DNA of 64,000 bases from Mesostigma viride (GCA_009746045.1 RPFO01000264.1:122001-186000), one strand, 5' to 3'; shown: positions 9,032 through 20,271, counted from the stretch's first letter. The notes: generated from the letters alone by a model not told the origin. Numbers and translations: made by a program.

Positions 9032-12000
9032 CTGTCTGAGGCAACCCCTACACACCTTAATTCACCCAAGGGGGAGGCCAGGTGCTCCAATGCAGATTTT
9101 ATATCTGGGCAACAAGAGGGTGATCTCCAGGTTCAGGGTGGCCCCAGGTCACCTGGAGAGGTACAGGTTCCTATGAAGACGTCCTTGACAGCTGGTGCAG
9201 CTGTAAGAATGTCTGACCCCATGCATCCTCGTGCTGGGCACGAGGGTGGACCTCTCATTTTGAGAGAAACCAATGTACAACCACAGAGGGGTGTGAAGGC
9301 CTCTGGTGGTATGCATGTGGTCCCTGCTGGCGGTCCAGGTGTTGGGCATGAGCAGGGTGACTCAGGCTCTGAGTCAGAACAGGATGGAAGTCAGCATGGT
9401 GATGCTGGACAACCTGACAGCACAGTCCTGACTGTGCCAGGGACTGCTTCCTCTGTGTACCAGGAGTTGGGTGCCCGAATCCACAACATGTTTGGGCATG
9501 CCACTTCTCTGTCAAACAACTTTGCCTTCCGTATGGGCAGGGCACCCCTTCTCAAGGCGTGTCAGCAAGCTGCCTCACGGTGTAAGTGCCAGTTGTCCTC
9601 CAACAAGCCCAGGAAATCACATGCCAAAGCTCTACCTCAGAGCATTGGTGATCTGCAGTGTGATATCCAACACATCAGGGGCATGCAACTGTTGGTGTGC
9701 GTGGACAGGTACACAAAATACAAGGTGCTGGAGCATTTACCTTCTATGAAGAACAGGTACTTGCTGGCTGCCCTGCAGAATGTAAGAGCCAAGTTTCCTA
9801 CCACAAGGATCCAGGTGGACATGCAGTTTCAGCATCTCAAGGGTGATCCTACCCTTCCTGAGTTGCTGGTTACACCTAGGGAGGCTCATGGGCAGCAGGG
9901 TGCTATCGAGAGGGCAATCCAGGAGGTCAAGAAATTGATCATCTCTGAAGACTGGGTACCCTTGTCTGCACCTGCACTTGTCAGGAGTGCATGGCTGAGG
10001 AACGTGGAGCAGCAGCTGAACAGCAGGGTTAACTTCTACTATGATGGAGTTGCTGTCAGCCCAATGGGTCTATATCATGGCCTGTGCCCACCACATGTGC
10101 TGGAGGGCTGGAAACATGCTGCACATGTCACCTTTGCCAAGCTGAGGGAGAAGGACCGGGGTTGGAAGATGCTGGAGCCACAAGTGGGTCAGAAGGTCCT
10201 AGCTTGGAAGGAACCTAGCCTTTATGGCAAACGTGGTAGCTGGAGTCCTGGGGTGGTTACCCAGGTTGATGAAGCTAGCCACGCATGCTTGGTCAGCATG
10301 GAGGACGAACCAAAGCATGTACACCGGCTGAGTTGGTCATATGTCAAGCCTAACCTGATGAATGAGGGCAGTCAGGCACAAGGCTCACAGGATCTGCAGG
10401 ATTTTCAGGTCCCAAGTGACATCACTGACGCAACGACCACATCTGTTGCAGGGGAATCTGTCAGCCCTGGCCAGGTTGCAGAGGTACTTGTTGAACAGGC
10501 TGCAAGGTCAACAGCTGGGGAGTCAACTGTCAAGCCCAAGGCACTAACCAAGCCCAGGGGGACAAGTTTGGCTGGATTGATTGGGGCTCTACAAAGAGCC
10601 AAGAAGCAGCCCAAGGTAGCCAAGCTCAGGTGGCATGGCAATCTGGGGCTGGACACTGCCTTAGAGGTAGACACTAATTCTCAGGTTTCCATCATTGGGA
10701 CCAGGGCTGCAGCAGGGTACAGCATGACTGAACCCAGCTATCAGTTTGTGTCTGACTTCAGTGGCGGGGTACACGTGAAGGTACTGGGTGAGGTATCTAT
10801 TCCTATCCTTGGACAGGACACTGCATTTTGTGTCTTGGAGGGCTATCAGGGACCTGCTCTTCTGGGGCAGAATTTCCTATGCCAGGATGGGGTAGTGATC
10901 ACGTCCTCTCTCCTGACTAAGGAAGGGGCTGGTCAGGTCCCACTGATTAATTTCAGGACCACTCACCTATCACGTGCAGTAACCAGGACGGTTAAGCGTG
11001 TGCAAGTGTGCCAGGGGCAGGAGCCCTTGGTTGATGACCTCATACTGCCAGCTGCTAGTCATCCAAGCAGTTTGGGCATTGGTCCTCACTCACTTGCTGG
11101 ACACAGCCCTATCAACTACCAAGGCCTGGTGAAGCTCATGTCCTCTCCCATTATGTGTCCCCAGGTCACACTGGGTCTGATTAAATCTGGGGAGGACTGG
11201 ATCTCCAAGAAATGCGTGGAACCTGTCAATGACCTGCCTCCTGCACGACGTCTACTCAAGCTCAAGTTTGTCATCAAGATGAAGGAGGTGGACGGGGTCA
11301 AGGTACCACATGTCAGGCCAGTGCTGAATGAGTTCAAGGGTACTGGTGAGTGCACTGCTGAGGAGTTGTATACCCCTGGCATGTTGCATGACACTTGGAG
11401 GCTGCTGCTGTGTGTATTTCTAGGCCTTCTCAACAAGGGCTTGGACTATGGCTCAGTGGTGGTAGACTTCAAGAGGGCATTTCTGGAGGGGGATGCAGAT
11501 GTGGCACAGGAAAAGTGGGAGGGCAAGACGCCTTTCTATGTCAGGGTGCCTGCTGTATGGAAAAGGGACATTCACACTGAGTTCCTTAAAATCCTCAAGG
11601 GCCTGGAGGGCCTGAGGTCAAGTCCAATAATCTGGAGGGAGACTCTCAACCGTTTCCTGAAGGAGCATTGCAACTTGAAGGTCTCTCCTGTAGACCCCTG
11701 TCTGTTTCTGGGGCAATGGGAAGGCCTACCAGTGTATGCTTCGCTGCACGGGGATGACCTACATCTGATAGCTCCCACGTCGTGGCTTAAGGAGCTGATC
11801 TCCATCATTAAGTCCAAGTTTCCTCTGGGTAGGGAGCAATGGCAGGTGGAGAATGAGCCTCTGCTGTTTGTGGGCATGGAGGCCACACTGGTGAAGAAGG
11901 GGGGGAGTGGCGTATGCTGCTGGTGGGGGGCAATGATTATCAAGAGACCCTCATTAGCAAGCTTCCTCCAACCATCACACAGGCACTGTGTCCTATGGTG

Positions 12001-12657
12001 AGGGGCATGGTTGCTTGGGTGGCAGGCATTTCCAGGCCAGACCTTATGGTCATAGCCAGGTTGCCTGATGACATGCTGGTGGAGCTAGGGTCTGCCAAGG
12101 TGGCTGATCAGGTCAGGGCTTCATCTGGCATTCTGTTGTCTGCAGTGGATTTATCACAACCCATTTGCATGGAGCTGTATGTGGATAGCTCAATGGACAG
12201 CAGGCAGGTCTCCAAGGTCAGGGGCAGGGCTGCAGGGCTCTTTGTGCTCAGACAGGAAGGCCTGGGGAGTTTGGTGAGCTGGTTTAGTCGCCTGCACAAA
12301 CGGGTGGCTGTCAGCAGTGATGTGGCAGAATGCAGGGCTATTTGTGAAGGCATTCACACAAGCCTTTATCTGAAGGAGTTGCTTCATCAGATGACTTCTA
12401 ACACTCCTTGGCCACTTCAGGTTACCACTCTTCTAAAAACAGACTCCATGGGGATGGTGCAGTTTGTGCACAGGCAGATGGCCAGAAGTAGGGACTTGGA
12501 TTATCTCCTTCTTAAGGAATTGTCCTCCTTGGCCAATATTGAGCATATCCCTGGGGTTGACAATCCTGCTGATGCTTTGACCAAGCTAGTGCAGAAGGCA
12601 GCAGTGCAATACAAGGTTCTTCAGTCTCTGATGGACCCATCTCAGCAAGCTGTCTAA
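9032..12657 (+). pseudogene. pol: pol of element B (integrase-protease-RT-RNase H, one frameshift)
   Basis: Continues in the gag frame after the UGA; the first ATG is at 9173. Numbering from it: integrase zinc ligands H104, H109 (HNMFGH) and C130, C137, C139; catalytic D164, D216, E246; SH3-like tail with GKRGSW near 355. A retropepsin-like domain follows with D500-T-N-S and LLGQNFL at 563-569. The RT has VVDFKRAFLEG and H859-G-D-D. The frame breaks near 11900 in a run of seven G, where eight would restore the frame of the second part (about 11905-12657). That part holds the end of RT and the RNase H (VDSSMDSRQV, SSDVAECRA, TDSMGMVQF, NPADALTK). A single-base homopolymer loss or a sequencing error explains the break. 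Confidence 0.9.
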
Positions 12658-13606
12658 GCTGGTGCCTGGTTATAGGGCATTGGAGAGCAGATTGTGTGGT
12701 AGTGTCAGCATTGTGACTGGCATAATACCTGTATTTTAGTCTGTACTAAGGCTCATGGACCATGGTACACTCACTCTGATTTTAATCAGGATACAGCCAG
12801 GTTTTGGCTGGGGTTCATGCTGTTGACTACACAAGGTTGACAGGTCCATTACAGACCATGTATTCTATTTTAAAAGAAATGTATATTTGTACATACCTCT
12901 CACAATGGTCTGGGAACCTTTATTCTGGGGTTTATAGGGCGGGGTTCGATTCCCTGGTATTATGTTTCTACAAGCTGGCCTGTTCAGGTGTTTGCCTGTT
13001 CAGACTTCCCTAGTTCCCCAGGGCAGGATTTAATTGTTGCCTATGTGTTTCATTTTGTCATTTGTTTGCTGTGGCAGTTTACCATCTGGCAAGTAGACGG
13101 GCGCCGTAAGACGGGCGCCAATAGACCCCTGTTGAGAGAATGACAGGCAAACTATTGTAATACGCCTTACTTTGTCAAGTGGTATTTTAATTGTCATGGA
13201 TTTATTGTACTTATATTGAATATGTACTGGGTTTTATGGGATTAGTATCTGGGATTAATGTAACTCACCGCCAGAAGGTCATTGTACTGGAGGCTCTACC
13301 GAGGTGATGGGATTAATTCCTGGAGAAGACCTCATAGAATTAACCTGTATGTATTTAATTTTGTGTGTTCTAATATCTGGTGGTACTCTGTAATGCCACT
13401 TCCATAGGTTTTTATCCATTTCTCATGGAATGGTTTTCCCTGTGGCAGATCTGTTTCTTTTCCAGTTCCTTAAAAGAAAAGGCTGGGGGAATGGCAATGG
13501 CCATTAAAGACATCTGTTCAAGCTTCAAGCTGGAGTGAAGGACATTTCAAGCTACTTCAAGGGTCCCTGGCAGGGGATGTGATCCCTAAAGAAAAGAAGG
13601 GATTGG
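12658..13606 (+). mobile_element. 3' UTR of element B
   Basis: No gene. It contains UGUACAUA at 12888-12895, a T-arm-like hairpin (CGGGG-TTCGATT-CCCTG) near 12940-12956, the paired GGCGCC palindromes near 13100-13120, the primer-site complement GTAATACG at 13157-13164 in the loop of an AGGC/GCCT stem, and a polypurine tract at about 13588-13606 immediately before the 3' LTR. Confidence 0.8.
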
Positions 13607-14223
13607 AGTTAACGTAAAGGATTTACGTTAGATGGATAGAGATTGTTACGCTCTTTCCAACGGCACCTTGAACGCCTCATTTGGTTAAGGAACGTAAAAG
13701 TTATGACGTTTCCTAGGCTGTGCCGACAGTACCCGGCGCGCCACTGTGGGCGCGTACGGACACAGGATGTACAAGTGTCACTTTGATAGTCCGCAGGACG
13801 TTGACAGGACTTGTACAGGACTTGATGGTCAATTGATAGGTAGGCGCGCTGTAGCGCGCCAGGACCTATGAGACAATTGATGCTGAGTAGTGTACGGATA
13901 GGTCCACAGGACTAGCCGTATGGACAATTGATAGATCTGCGCGCCAAAGGCGTGCCAGAGTCTGTGTAATCAATTGATTGACAGTTCAGCTGTGACAGAG
14001 CAGCTGAATACTTGGACGCGTCCCTAGCAACCTATATGTGTGACTTGGTAGCACCGGGACGCTAGTTCTTGCGTGCACGTTCTCTTGGCACTGCGACCCT
14101 GTCGTCTGTGCTGCGTGCAGTCTTGGAAGTGACGTGACTTACGTCTGTGTTCCTTATTCTTAATAAAGGCAACATTCCTGCAAGAACCATGGCGGAATTC
14201 AGGGCATTCACTCTCTCACAACT
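13607..14223 (+). repeat. 3' LTR of element B
   Basis: Direct copy of 6363-6979; begins AGTTAACG, ends CACAACT, and is followed by the TTAAC target duplication (14224-14228). Confidence 0.93.
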
Positions 14224-14694
14224 TTAACCCCCAGTGAAGACATGGGCTCCCCAATAAGGCAGTATTTGTGTAGGTGCTACCTGAGTCTCTTTGAGCATAA
14301 AAGGGAAAGGCTGGCCAAGGCGGGCGCCATAAGAACGGGCGCCTGTGATAACTGTGAAAGATCAGGAACTCACAATAGTACGTTCTTGGCATCCTGTAAT
14401 CCCAGCCATTGGACTAGGTAATGTGCCTTGACTTTAATCTAGCACCAAGTTCCCAAGGAAAGGTTGGGAGCTGACCAAGGGGTCAGGGGATAACCTGGGG
14501 TGACCTCTGATTCACTGGCCAGTACACCTAGCCTGGTCCAAGGGCAGATATGTTGTTTTCCCAAAAGGAGGCAGGAACCTGGGCCCTCAAAGGTCTGATC
14601 AACCTCAAGGGACCAAGCGGTCTGTGGCTGAGTGGGCACAAGCAAGGTTAGGTTTGTTTCAAGCTGGTCCAGCTCCAAAAGAAGAAAGGGTTGG
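14224..14694 (+). mobile_element. 3' UTR of A1, second part
   Basis: Resumes the A1 3' UTR after element B. It holds the paired GGCGCC palindromes near 14320-14342, the hairpin CAGGAAC...GTTCTTG whose loop contains CAATAGTACG (14373-14382), and the polypurine tract ending at 14694. Confidence 0.85.
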
Positions 14695-15342
14695 AGTTAG
14701 CATTTTGGGCAACCAATATGCTAAGTGGATGCAGTTTGGAAAGACCTTTCCAACGCCGTGCTGACCGCCTGAAACAGACAAGGGACGAGAAAGATATGAG
14801 GTCCCGAAGTCCTAGCCGTCCGTGGCCGACTAGGGTACAGTCCTCTGGTATAGTGGACAGGACACGTGGCAGGCCGTGCCTGCACAGGCTTAGCCTGACT
14901 ATCACGTGACTGTGGTCCACGTAGACCAGAGGAGCAGCAGCCTGTGACCGGTGGACTACAGGAACTGGCACAGGTCTGCAAGGATACTAGGCCTTGCAGG
15001 CTTGTGACAGGTCCTGTACTTCCTAGGTTGCAGAGTCTAGGCAAATCCAGTTCGTCCTGGCTCTGCACTGATGCCAGTGGACGTTGAGGATTTGCTTGCC
15101 TGCCTGCACGTGCCTCGTCACGCCGATGGGAACGAGGAACAACGCAAAGGATATAGCTTGGTCATGGGGGATGACCAGCTATCTTGGCAAGCACGAACCG
15201 AGGCTCCCACATTGGACGTGGAACCGCTCACCGTGGTCGTGGCTTGGTGCACGGGTTAAAAGGTTGCTGCCTTGCAACTTTGGCTCATCCCGTTGTGTGG
15301 CGTGAGAGACCAGGAACTCACAGTTCTGGCTGCTCGCTAACT
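14695..15342 (+). repeat. 3' LTR of A1
   Basis: 648 bp, starting AGTTAGC and ending GCTAACT, a 7-bp terminal inverted pair. It carries TTCCAACGCCGTG about 55 bp in and the hairpin CCAGGAACTCACAGTTCTGG near 15311-15330 close to its end. It abuts an unrelated minus-strand ORF at 15343. Confidence 0.88.
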
Positions 15343-16152
15343 ATGAGAAGTCGGACGCCTTGTCGTTCGCGTCCGAGGCCACCGGGTCTGTAACGACCTC
15401 GCGTCTCGACACTAACGACCCACCACCCGGGCCCCCGCCATCATGGCCCTCCACCCAAGGCTCCGCTGACTGCTGAGCCTTCCTCTTTTTCTTGGCCTTG
15501 GATGCACGTGCCGGCAGACCGCCCTCAGCTGTGGAACCAACTGACAGAGTGCTGGAATCGATGACGGGTTCACCCGTATGCTGACTGCACACCGGCTCAC
15601 CCCTGTCGACCGACTGATCGTCAGCCGCGGTCTCCAAGGGTAAGTTGGACAACCACTTATCATCCAGCTGCCGCATAGCCGTCGCCACCAGGACTCGCCC
15701 AACATATCTCAAGGCCGGAGTCTCGGGCTCGGCCGGAAAGAAATCCAGCCAGTAGCCACCGTCCTGGGTCTTGAGCACCTCAAATCCCGCGTCTGTTAGC
15801 AGTCCCGATGCCAACCTTGGACACTCCTGGATAGAAGCCAACTTCCCTGGACAGCTGGGCACGCACACGACGCCTCATGTTCGCCAACACTGGCACCCCC
15901 ACTCGGTCCCAGGAACGAGACGAGGGGGGCCGCGGTGTCGCTGAAGCGCGTCCGCTCCTCCGCAGACAACGGGCGAAAGGCCCGTGAGAACCGCGCAGAA
16001 TAATGGGTCAATGCAACACTGGCCATGTGGTAGAACCCGCAGGCCTCCCAGGTGCGGCGTGCCTCCTCCTGCAAGTGAACACGGGAGGGGCAGAAGACAA
16101 CACAACAACGCGCAACGCACGGTTTTCCAACCATCCCAGCCATGCCACACAC
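15343..16152 (-). pseudogene. Unknown ORF downstream of the chromovirus integrase
   Basis: Two overlapping minus-strand frames (15796-16152 and 15341-15868) read as one broken coding region after the integrase gene. I do not recognise it. The first part has a helical stretch with TWEACGFYHMASVALTHYSA, suggesting a globular N-terminal region. The second has GFEVLKTQDGGYWLDFFPAE and a basic cluster (KAKKKRKA) that could be a nuclear localisation signal, then a low-complexity Gly/Asp tail. The frame is cut at 15342 by the A1 LTR, and its stop codon is formed across that junction. It may be a 3' accessory ORF of the chromovirus or an interrupted host gene. Confidence 0.4.
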
Positions 16153-16173
16153 ACACGAAATATAGGTAGTAAC

Positions 16174-17847
16174 CTACGTAAGTGAGTGTCGCGCCTTGTA
16201 CTCGCTAAGAAGGCGTGCACAACCATCTAGCTGGGACTCAGGCAACCAGCTGCTGTCATGTTGCGACCGGTGGAACATCCAACGGATCAGGAACTGTCGT
16301 CCTCGACGCGTATCGCGGTGTCCTATGATGGCGTCCACCTCGTCCTCACGCTCCCCCGTCTCTGGGTCGTGCTCGATAGGCGCCGGAGCGTCCACCCTGC
16401 CTTGAACGGCACTCTCCTTGTACAACTTAAGTTGATCCCGATGAAAGAGATTAGACTTAAGGTTCCAGGAGGAAGGGACTCGGACATAGTACATGACCTC
16501 GTTGAACCGCTTCTCGACTAGGTAGGGTCCCATGAACAGTGGTCGCAACTTGGTCTTGAGGCCTTCTTCGAATTTCTCTCGGAAGCGCCCCACGCGCGGA
16601 CCTTCCAGCAACACCAGATCACCCTCCTTGATCTCCGGAGTCCGTGAGTCCCTGGCTGCCAGGGTTCGCGCTAAGTACTTGTCTCGAGCCTTGGTGTACC
16701 CGGCGATGGCACAATCATGGGCCAGTGGCAGGTTCTCCAACAGCTCCCGCACCCCTGCATCGGAGTTCCGTAGAACCGGCTGCTCCAACAGGGTGCCGGT
16801 CAGAAGGTCGGCCGGAGTGAGAGGGTGCTGACCCGTGTCCAGAAAGAACGGGGTATACCCATGTGCTGCGATAGGAGAATTGTTGAGGGCAAATTCCACC
16901 ATCGGCACGATCTCATCCCAGTCGCCTCCACCCCTATCCACGTAATGACGCAAACTCTCCTGCACCACACGGTTAAGTCGCTCCACCAGATGTGAAGTCG
17001 AACTGTGGTAGGCGGTGCCGAGCGTTACCTTGGTACCAAGGGCAGAAAAGAAACTCTGCCAGAACTTGGATGTGAACAACTTGTCCTTGTCGCTAATGAA
17101 CTGGCGACTCATTCCGTGGAACCGGAAGACATTGTTCAGGTAAAGCTTGGCACATGCCTCAGCCGTGAGGTTCAGAGGACACGGCAGTAAGTGACAGCGC
17201 CGTGTCATCCGGTCTAGAATGACTAGAAGTTGCTCATTACCTGCCTTGGTCAACGCGAACGGTCCCACAAAGTCCATCATGACGCTGTCCCAAGGGCGCA
17301 CAGGGTCCGGGATGACTAAGGGGATGGCAGCTGACCCAGTGTTCCTAGGCTTCATGACCTGGCATGATCTGCAGGTACTGACGTATTCCTCAGCATCGCG
17401 CCGCATACCTTTCCAATAGAACGTTCGCTGAAGTAAATCAACAAGACGTTGGGTACCGCGGTGTCCGCTATGCTGCTCGTCGTGAAGCTCATGGAACAAG
17501 GCAGATCGACAGATGAGGGGCACGTATAGCCGCCACGTGTCAGGTCGAACCTGTACGTGTAGAAAACCCATCTGGAACTTACACGGGAGGCCGTCCATCA
17601 TCTGAGGATGGGACGCTATGGCTTCCCGTGCAGTAGGCTCGGTGATGGTGAATCGGCTGATCGCCCTTTCCAGATCGGACTCGACTGTAGCTACGCTGTT
17701 GAGAGCAGCAGCAAACAAGTCGATTGACTCACCAATAGGGACCAAGGGGTGGTAAACCCCGCTAGAGGGCGCAAAATGGCTCAAAGGAAGAGCCGACCTG
17801 CCCTCCCGAGCTACCGAGCTAGACCCCTCCCCCCAAGGGGGATCCAA
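16174..17847 (-). CDS. int: Chromovirus integrase with C-terminal chromodomain
   Basis: A 557-residue open frame that catalyses insertion of the cDNA into host DNA. The zinc-binding HHCC domain is visible as HELHDEQHSGH...CRSCQ (about residues 118-160). The catalytic core has Asp in MMDFVGPF, Asp in FISDKDKLF and Glu in SHLVERLNR. The last roughly 55 residues (DAIIGHRDTRRGRQFLIRW ... SSWLPESQL ... LLSEY) match a chromodomain, which in chromoviruses targets integration to modified chromatin. The N-terminal part up to about residue 30 overlaps the end of the RT frame. A run of six G (plus-strand C run near 17828-17833) is where the two frames meet, so this may be a -1 shift or a single-base loss of one pol frame. 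Confidence 0.88.
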   Translation of the reverse strand: MDPPWGEGSSSVAREGRSALPLSHFAPSSGVYHPLVPIGESIDLFAAALNSVATVESDLERAISRFTITEPTAREAIASHPQMMDGLPCKFQMGFLHVQVRPDTWRLYVPLICRSALFHELHDEQHSGHRGTQRLVDLLQRTFYWKGMRRDAEEYVSTCRSCQVMKPRNTGSAAIPLVIPDPVRPWDSVMMDFVGPFALTKAGNEQLLVILDRMTRRCHLLPCPLNLTAEACAKLYLNNVFRFHGMSRQFISDKDKLFTSKFWQSFFSALGTKVTLGTAYHSSTSHLVERLNRVVQESLRHYVDRGGGDWDEIVPMVEFALNNSPIAAHGYTPFFLDTGQHPLTPADLLTGTLLEQPVLRNSDAGVRELLENLPLAHDCAIAGYTKARDKYLARTLAARDSRTPEIKEGDLVLLEGPRVGRFREKFEEGLKTKLRPLFMGPYLVEKRFNEVMYYVRVPSSWNLKSNLFHRDQLKLYKESAVQGRVDAPAPIEHDPETGEREDEVDAIIGHRDTRRGRQFLIRWMFHRSQHDSSWLPESQLDGCARLLSEYKARHSLT

Positions 17848-19787
17848 GCGTCCTCGCGCACTACCTCACTGGCCCAATCCACACCGGTGGCGAAGAGCGA
17901 GCGATAGGTCGGCGAGTCCGGTGGTGCCCCGTAAGGTTCGACGGGGCCCCATAGGGGCACCTCCACCGTGGCTAGAACGTCCAAGGTGTCGTGGAACCAA
18001 TAATCGGACCTACGGGACAGGGCATCTGGAACGACGTTGTCCTCACCCTTCACATACTGAATGCGGAAGGGCTCAAACTGGGACAAATACTCCAACCACC
18101 GCGCTTGCCTGGGAACTAGCGTGGGTTGTGTGAGCAGGTGAGTCAGAGGACGATGATCTGTCTGAATGACAAGTCGGTAAGGATCCTCCTCGCTAGGCTG
18201 GCAGATGGAGACATCAAACTGTGCTCCTAGAAGGAGGTGGCGCCACGTATAGCAGCAGTAAACCACCGCGAGTAGTTCCTGCTGGTGTACCGGATAATTG
18301 CGTTCCGCCGCTATCATCGTCCGCGAGATGTACTCGATAGGCTGAAGGCCATTACCGAAGTCCTGCATCAACACGCCTCCTATCGCCACCTTGCTGGCAT
18401 CCGACGCAACCACGTACCCCAGAGAGGGGTCCGGTAGGGCCAGGACTGGAGCGGTGAGAAGCCGCTCTTTAAGGCACGCGAACGCGCCCTGGCACTCAGC
18501 TGTCCAGGCCCAAGTGGTTTCCTTCTTCAACAGATTGTTGAGAGGAGCAGCCAGGGTGGCAAAGCGAGGAATGAAGCGACGATAGTAAGATGCCATGCCA
18601 AGAAAGCTGCGTATCTGACTAACGTTGGTCGGGGCAGGCCAAGTCTGGACTGACTGGACCTTCTCGGGGTCGGTTGCGACCCCTTGTGCAGATAGCACAT
18701 GTCCCAGGAAAGGTACACTGCGCCCCGACCGAATCTTGGCACGGCGTGCGGACAACTGATTGTCCCGCATGATACCCAAGACCGCCGCTACATCCTCTAA
18801 GTGGTCTGCGAATGAACGCGAATAGACGAGAATGTCATCCAAGTACACGGCGACACACGTGCGCTTGTAAGGCGCGACAGGAACGTCTGTGTCTTTAACT
18901 CCCGGATCCCGAAGATCTTGAGACACCTGCGGTAGCCGTGTAGTACCCATGACTGGGCGAAAGATGTGGTTCATCAACATCTGGAAGGACGCTGGTGAAT
19001 TGCACAGTCCCATGGCCGCCACCTTGAACTGGAAGTGGCCATAGGGCGTGGCGAAGGCGGTCTTGTGACAATCTTCTGGCGCAATGCGCAGCTGCCAAAA
19101 CCCATCGGCACAGTCAAGTACCGTGAAACAGGTGGCTCCCTGCACCTTGGCGAAGATGTCGTCGATCCGGGGCAACGGATACTTGGATTTAACCGTAATC
19201 GCATTGATCATGCGATAATCCGTCACCAGCCGCCACTTACCATGCGGTTTGGGGACAAGAAGGACCCCAGCCGAATACGGACTGTTACTCTGCTCAATCA
19301 GGCCAGACTCCAATAATGAAATCAGAATCTTCTTCAGTTCGGCCAACTCAGACGGGCCCATGCGGTACATAGGCGACGTGGTTGGGCCCGCTCCGTCCTT
19401 CAGCTGGATCCGGTGTAAAACGGGGCGAGCTGGAGGAAAGGTGGGGTTCTTATCAGCAAAAACCTCAGAGAACCGATCTAATACCTGATTGTACGCCTTA
19501 CCCTCATCGTCGGTGAAATCCGCACAGAGAGAGTTAACCTCGACTACGGCCCGCAGATCGTCGGGCCTAATAGCATAAAAATAAGCACCCTTGCGAACTA
19601 GGCGGCGAACCTCCTTCTTGGAACAGAAGATTTTCTCCGCTGGACGCATAGGACGCGCCGGCTCTGATCGATCCGCTACGGTGATCCCGTTGGCAGCAAA
19701 ATGGCGCTCGGGCCCCACGAGAAGCCGTCGGCAAACCAGACTACACCCGTGCGATATTGAATCTGCACGTCGTGTTCCCGGTGCCAA
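17811..19787 (-). CDS. pol: Chromovirus reverse transcriptase - RNase H
   Basis: An open frame of 658 residues. RT motifs appear in order: LIEQSNSPYSAGVLLVPK, DYRMINAIT, YPLPRIDDIF, FTVLDCADGFWQLRI (first catalytic Asp), FATPYGHFQFKVAAMGLCN and AVYLDD (18834-18845). RNase H follows, with VVASDASKVAIGG, QQELLAVVY, IQTDHRPLTHL and PDALSRR. It makes the cDNA and removes the RNA template. Two insertions are unusual: about 28 residues between FRPVM and AVYLDD, and about 15 residues before the IQTDH motif. The first residues overlap the protease frame and have no obvious start, as expected for a frameshift product. Confidence 0.92.
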   Translation of the reverse strand: MAPGTRRADSISHGCSLVCRRLLVGPERHFAANGITVADRSEPARPMRPAEKIFCSKKEVRRLVRKGAYFYAIRPDDLRAVVEVNSLCADFTDDEGKAYNQVLDRFSEVFADKNPTFPPARPVLHRIQLKDGAGPTTSPMYRMGPSELAELKKILISLLESGLIEQSNSPYSAGVLLVPKPHGKWRLVTDYRMINAITVKSKYPLPRIDDIFAKVQGATCFTVLDCADGFWQLRIAPEDCHKTAFATPYGHFQFKVAAMGLCNSPASFQMLMNHIFRPVMGTTRLPQVSQDLRDPGVKDTDVPVAPYKRTCVAVYLDDILVYSRSFADHLEDVAAVLGIMRDNQLSARRAKIRSGRSVPFLGHVLSAQGVATDPEKVQSVQTWPAPTNVSQIRSFLGMASYYRRFIPRFATLAAPLNNLLKKETTWAWTAECQGAFACLKERLLTAPVLALPDPSLGYVVASDASKVAIGGVLMQDFGNGLQPIEYISRTMIAAERNYPVHQQELLAVVYCCYTWRHLLLGAQFDVSICQPSEEDPYRLVIQTDHRPLTHLLTQPTLVPRQARWLEYLSQFEPFRIQYVKGEDNVVPDALSRRSDYWFHDTLDVLATVEVPLWGPVEPYGAPPDSPTYRSLFATGVDWASEVVREDAWIPLGGRGLAR

Positions 19788-20271
19788 TCGATACCTAGAA
19801 TGATATCCGCGGCCTCTAGGGGTGCTACTGTCGCTTGAACCTGCAACGATCGTCCCTGCACTGATAGTGGTAAATCCACGCGCCCAGGGGAAGGGCGCGT
19901 GCGACCGTCGGAGTAGCGCACCAAGATCTGATGCGTGTGAGGGGTTGGGAGTAAACCCAAGCGCTGGACTAGCACATCACTAATAAAAGTGACCGCCGCC
20001 CCACTATCTACTAACACTCGGACGGACAGAACCTCCGACTCACGAATGAACGGGTCTGCAGCCGAACGAGTGACCGGTACCAAGCCTGAAAATAATAATA
20101 ATGATCGAGGGTTGACATCACCAGAGGACTCACCGCTGACCGCGTTGTGATTACAGGGTAGACTAAACTCGCCCATCTCAGGTGAAATCAACTCTCCCTC
20201 CTCCCGTAGGGGCAAGGGGACTGCGGAGGCAGCCTTGGGCCCCGGCAGGAGACCTCCACTATCCTGCGGGC
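19676..20271 (-). CDS. pro: Chromovirus aspartic protease
   Basis: Retropepsin with active site VLVDSGAAVTFI (Asp codon at about 20007) and the conserved IILGIDW motif near 19785-19805. It would cut Gag and Pol. The frame is open upstream into the gag coding region (to 20668), but the gag stop at 20272 marks its likely start, so it is expected to be made by frameshifting from gag. The residues before the active site (SLLLFSGLVPVTRSAADPF) have no recognised function. Confidence 0.85.

Larger units (their letters stand above)
6363..14223 (+). mobile_element. Complete family-B LTR retrotransposon (7861 bp)
   Basis: Two 617-bp LTRs (6363-6979 and 13607-14223) differ at only about four positions by eye. 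The element is flanked by a 5-bp duplication TTAAC (6358-6362 and 14224-14228). The empty site is visible in copy A0 (CTTAACACCC near 307-316). Internal order is primer site, ORF1, gag, UGA, pol, 3' UTR, polypurine tract. gag has two frameshifts and pol one, so this copy is probably not autonomous, but near-identical LTRs show recent insertion. Confidence 0.93.

Noticed and set aside
6363-14223. LTR ends of B shifted to give TG...CA
   Set aside because: No TG...CA pair is compatible with the TTAAC duplication and the empty site in other A copies.
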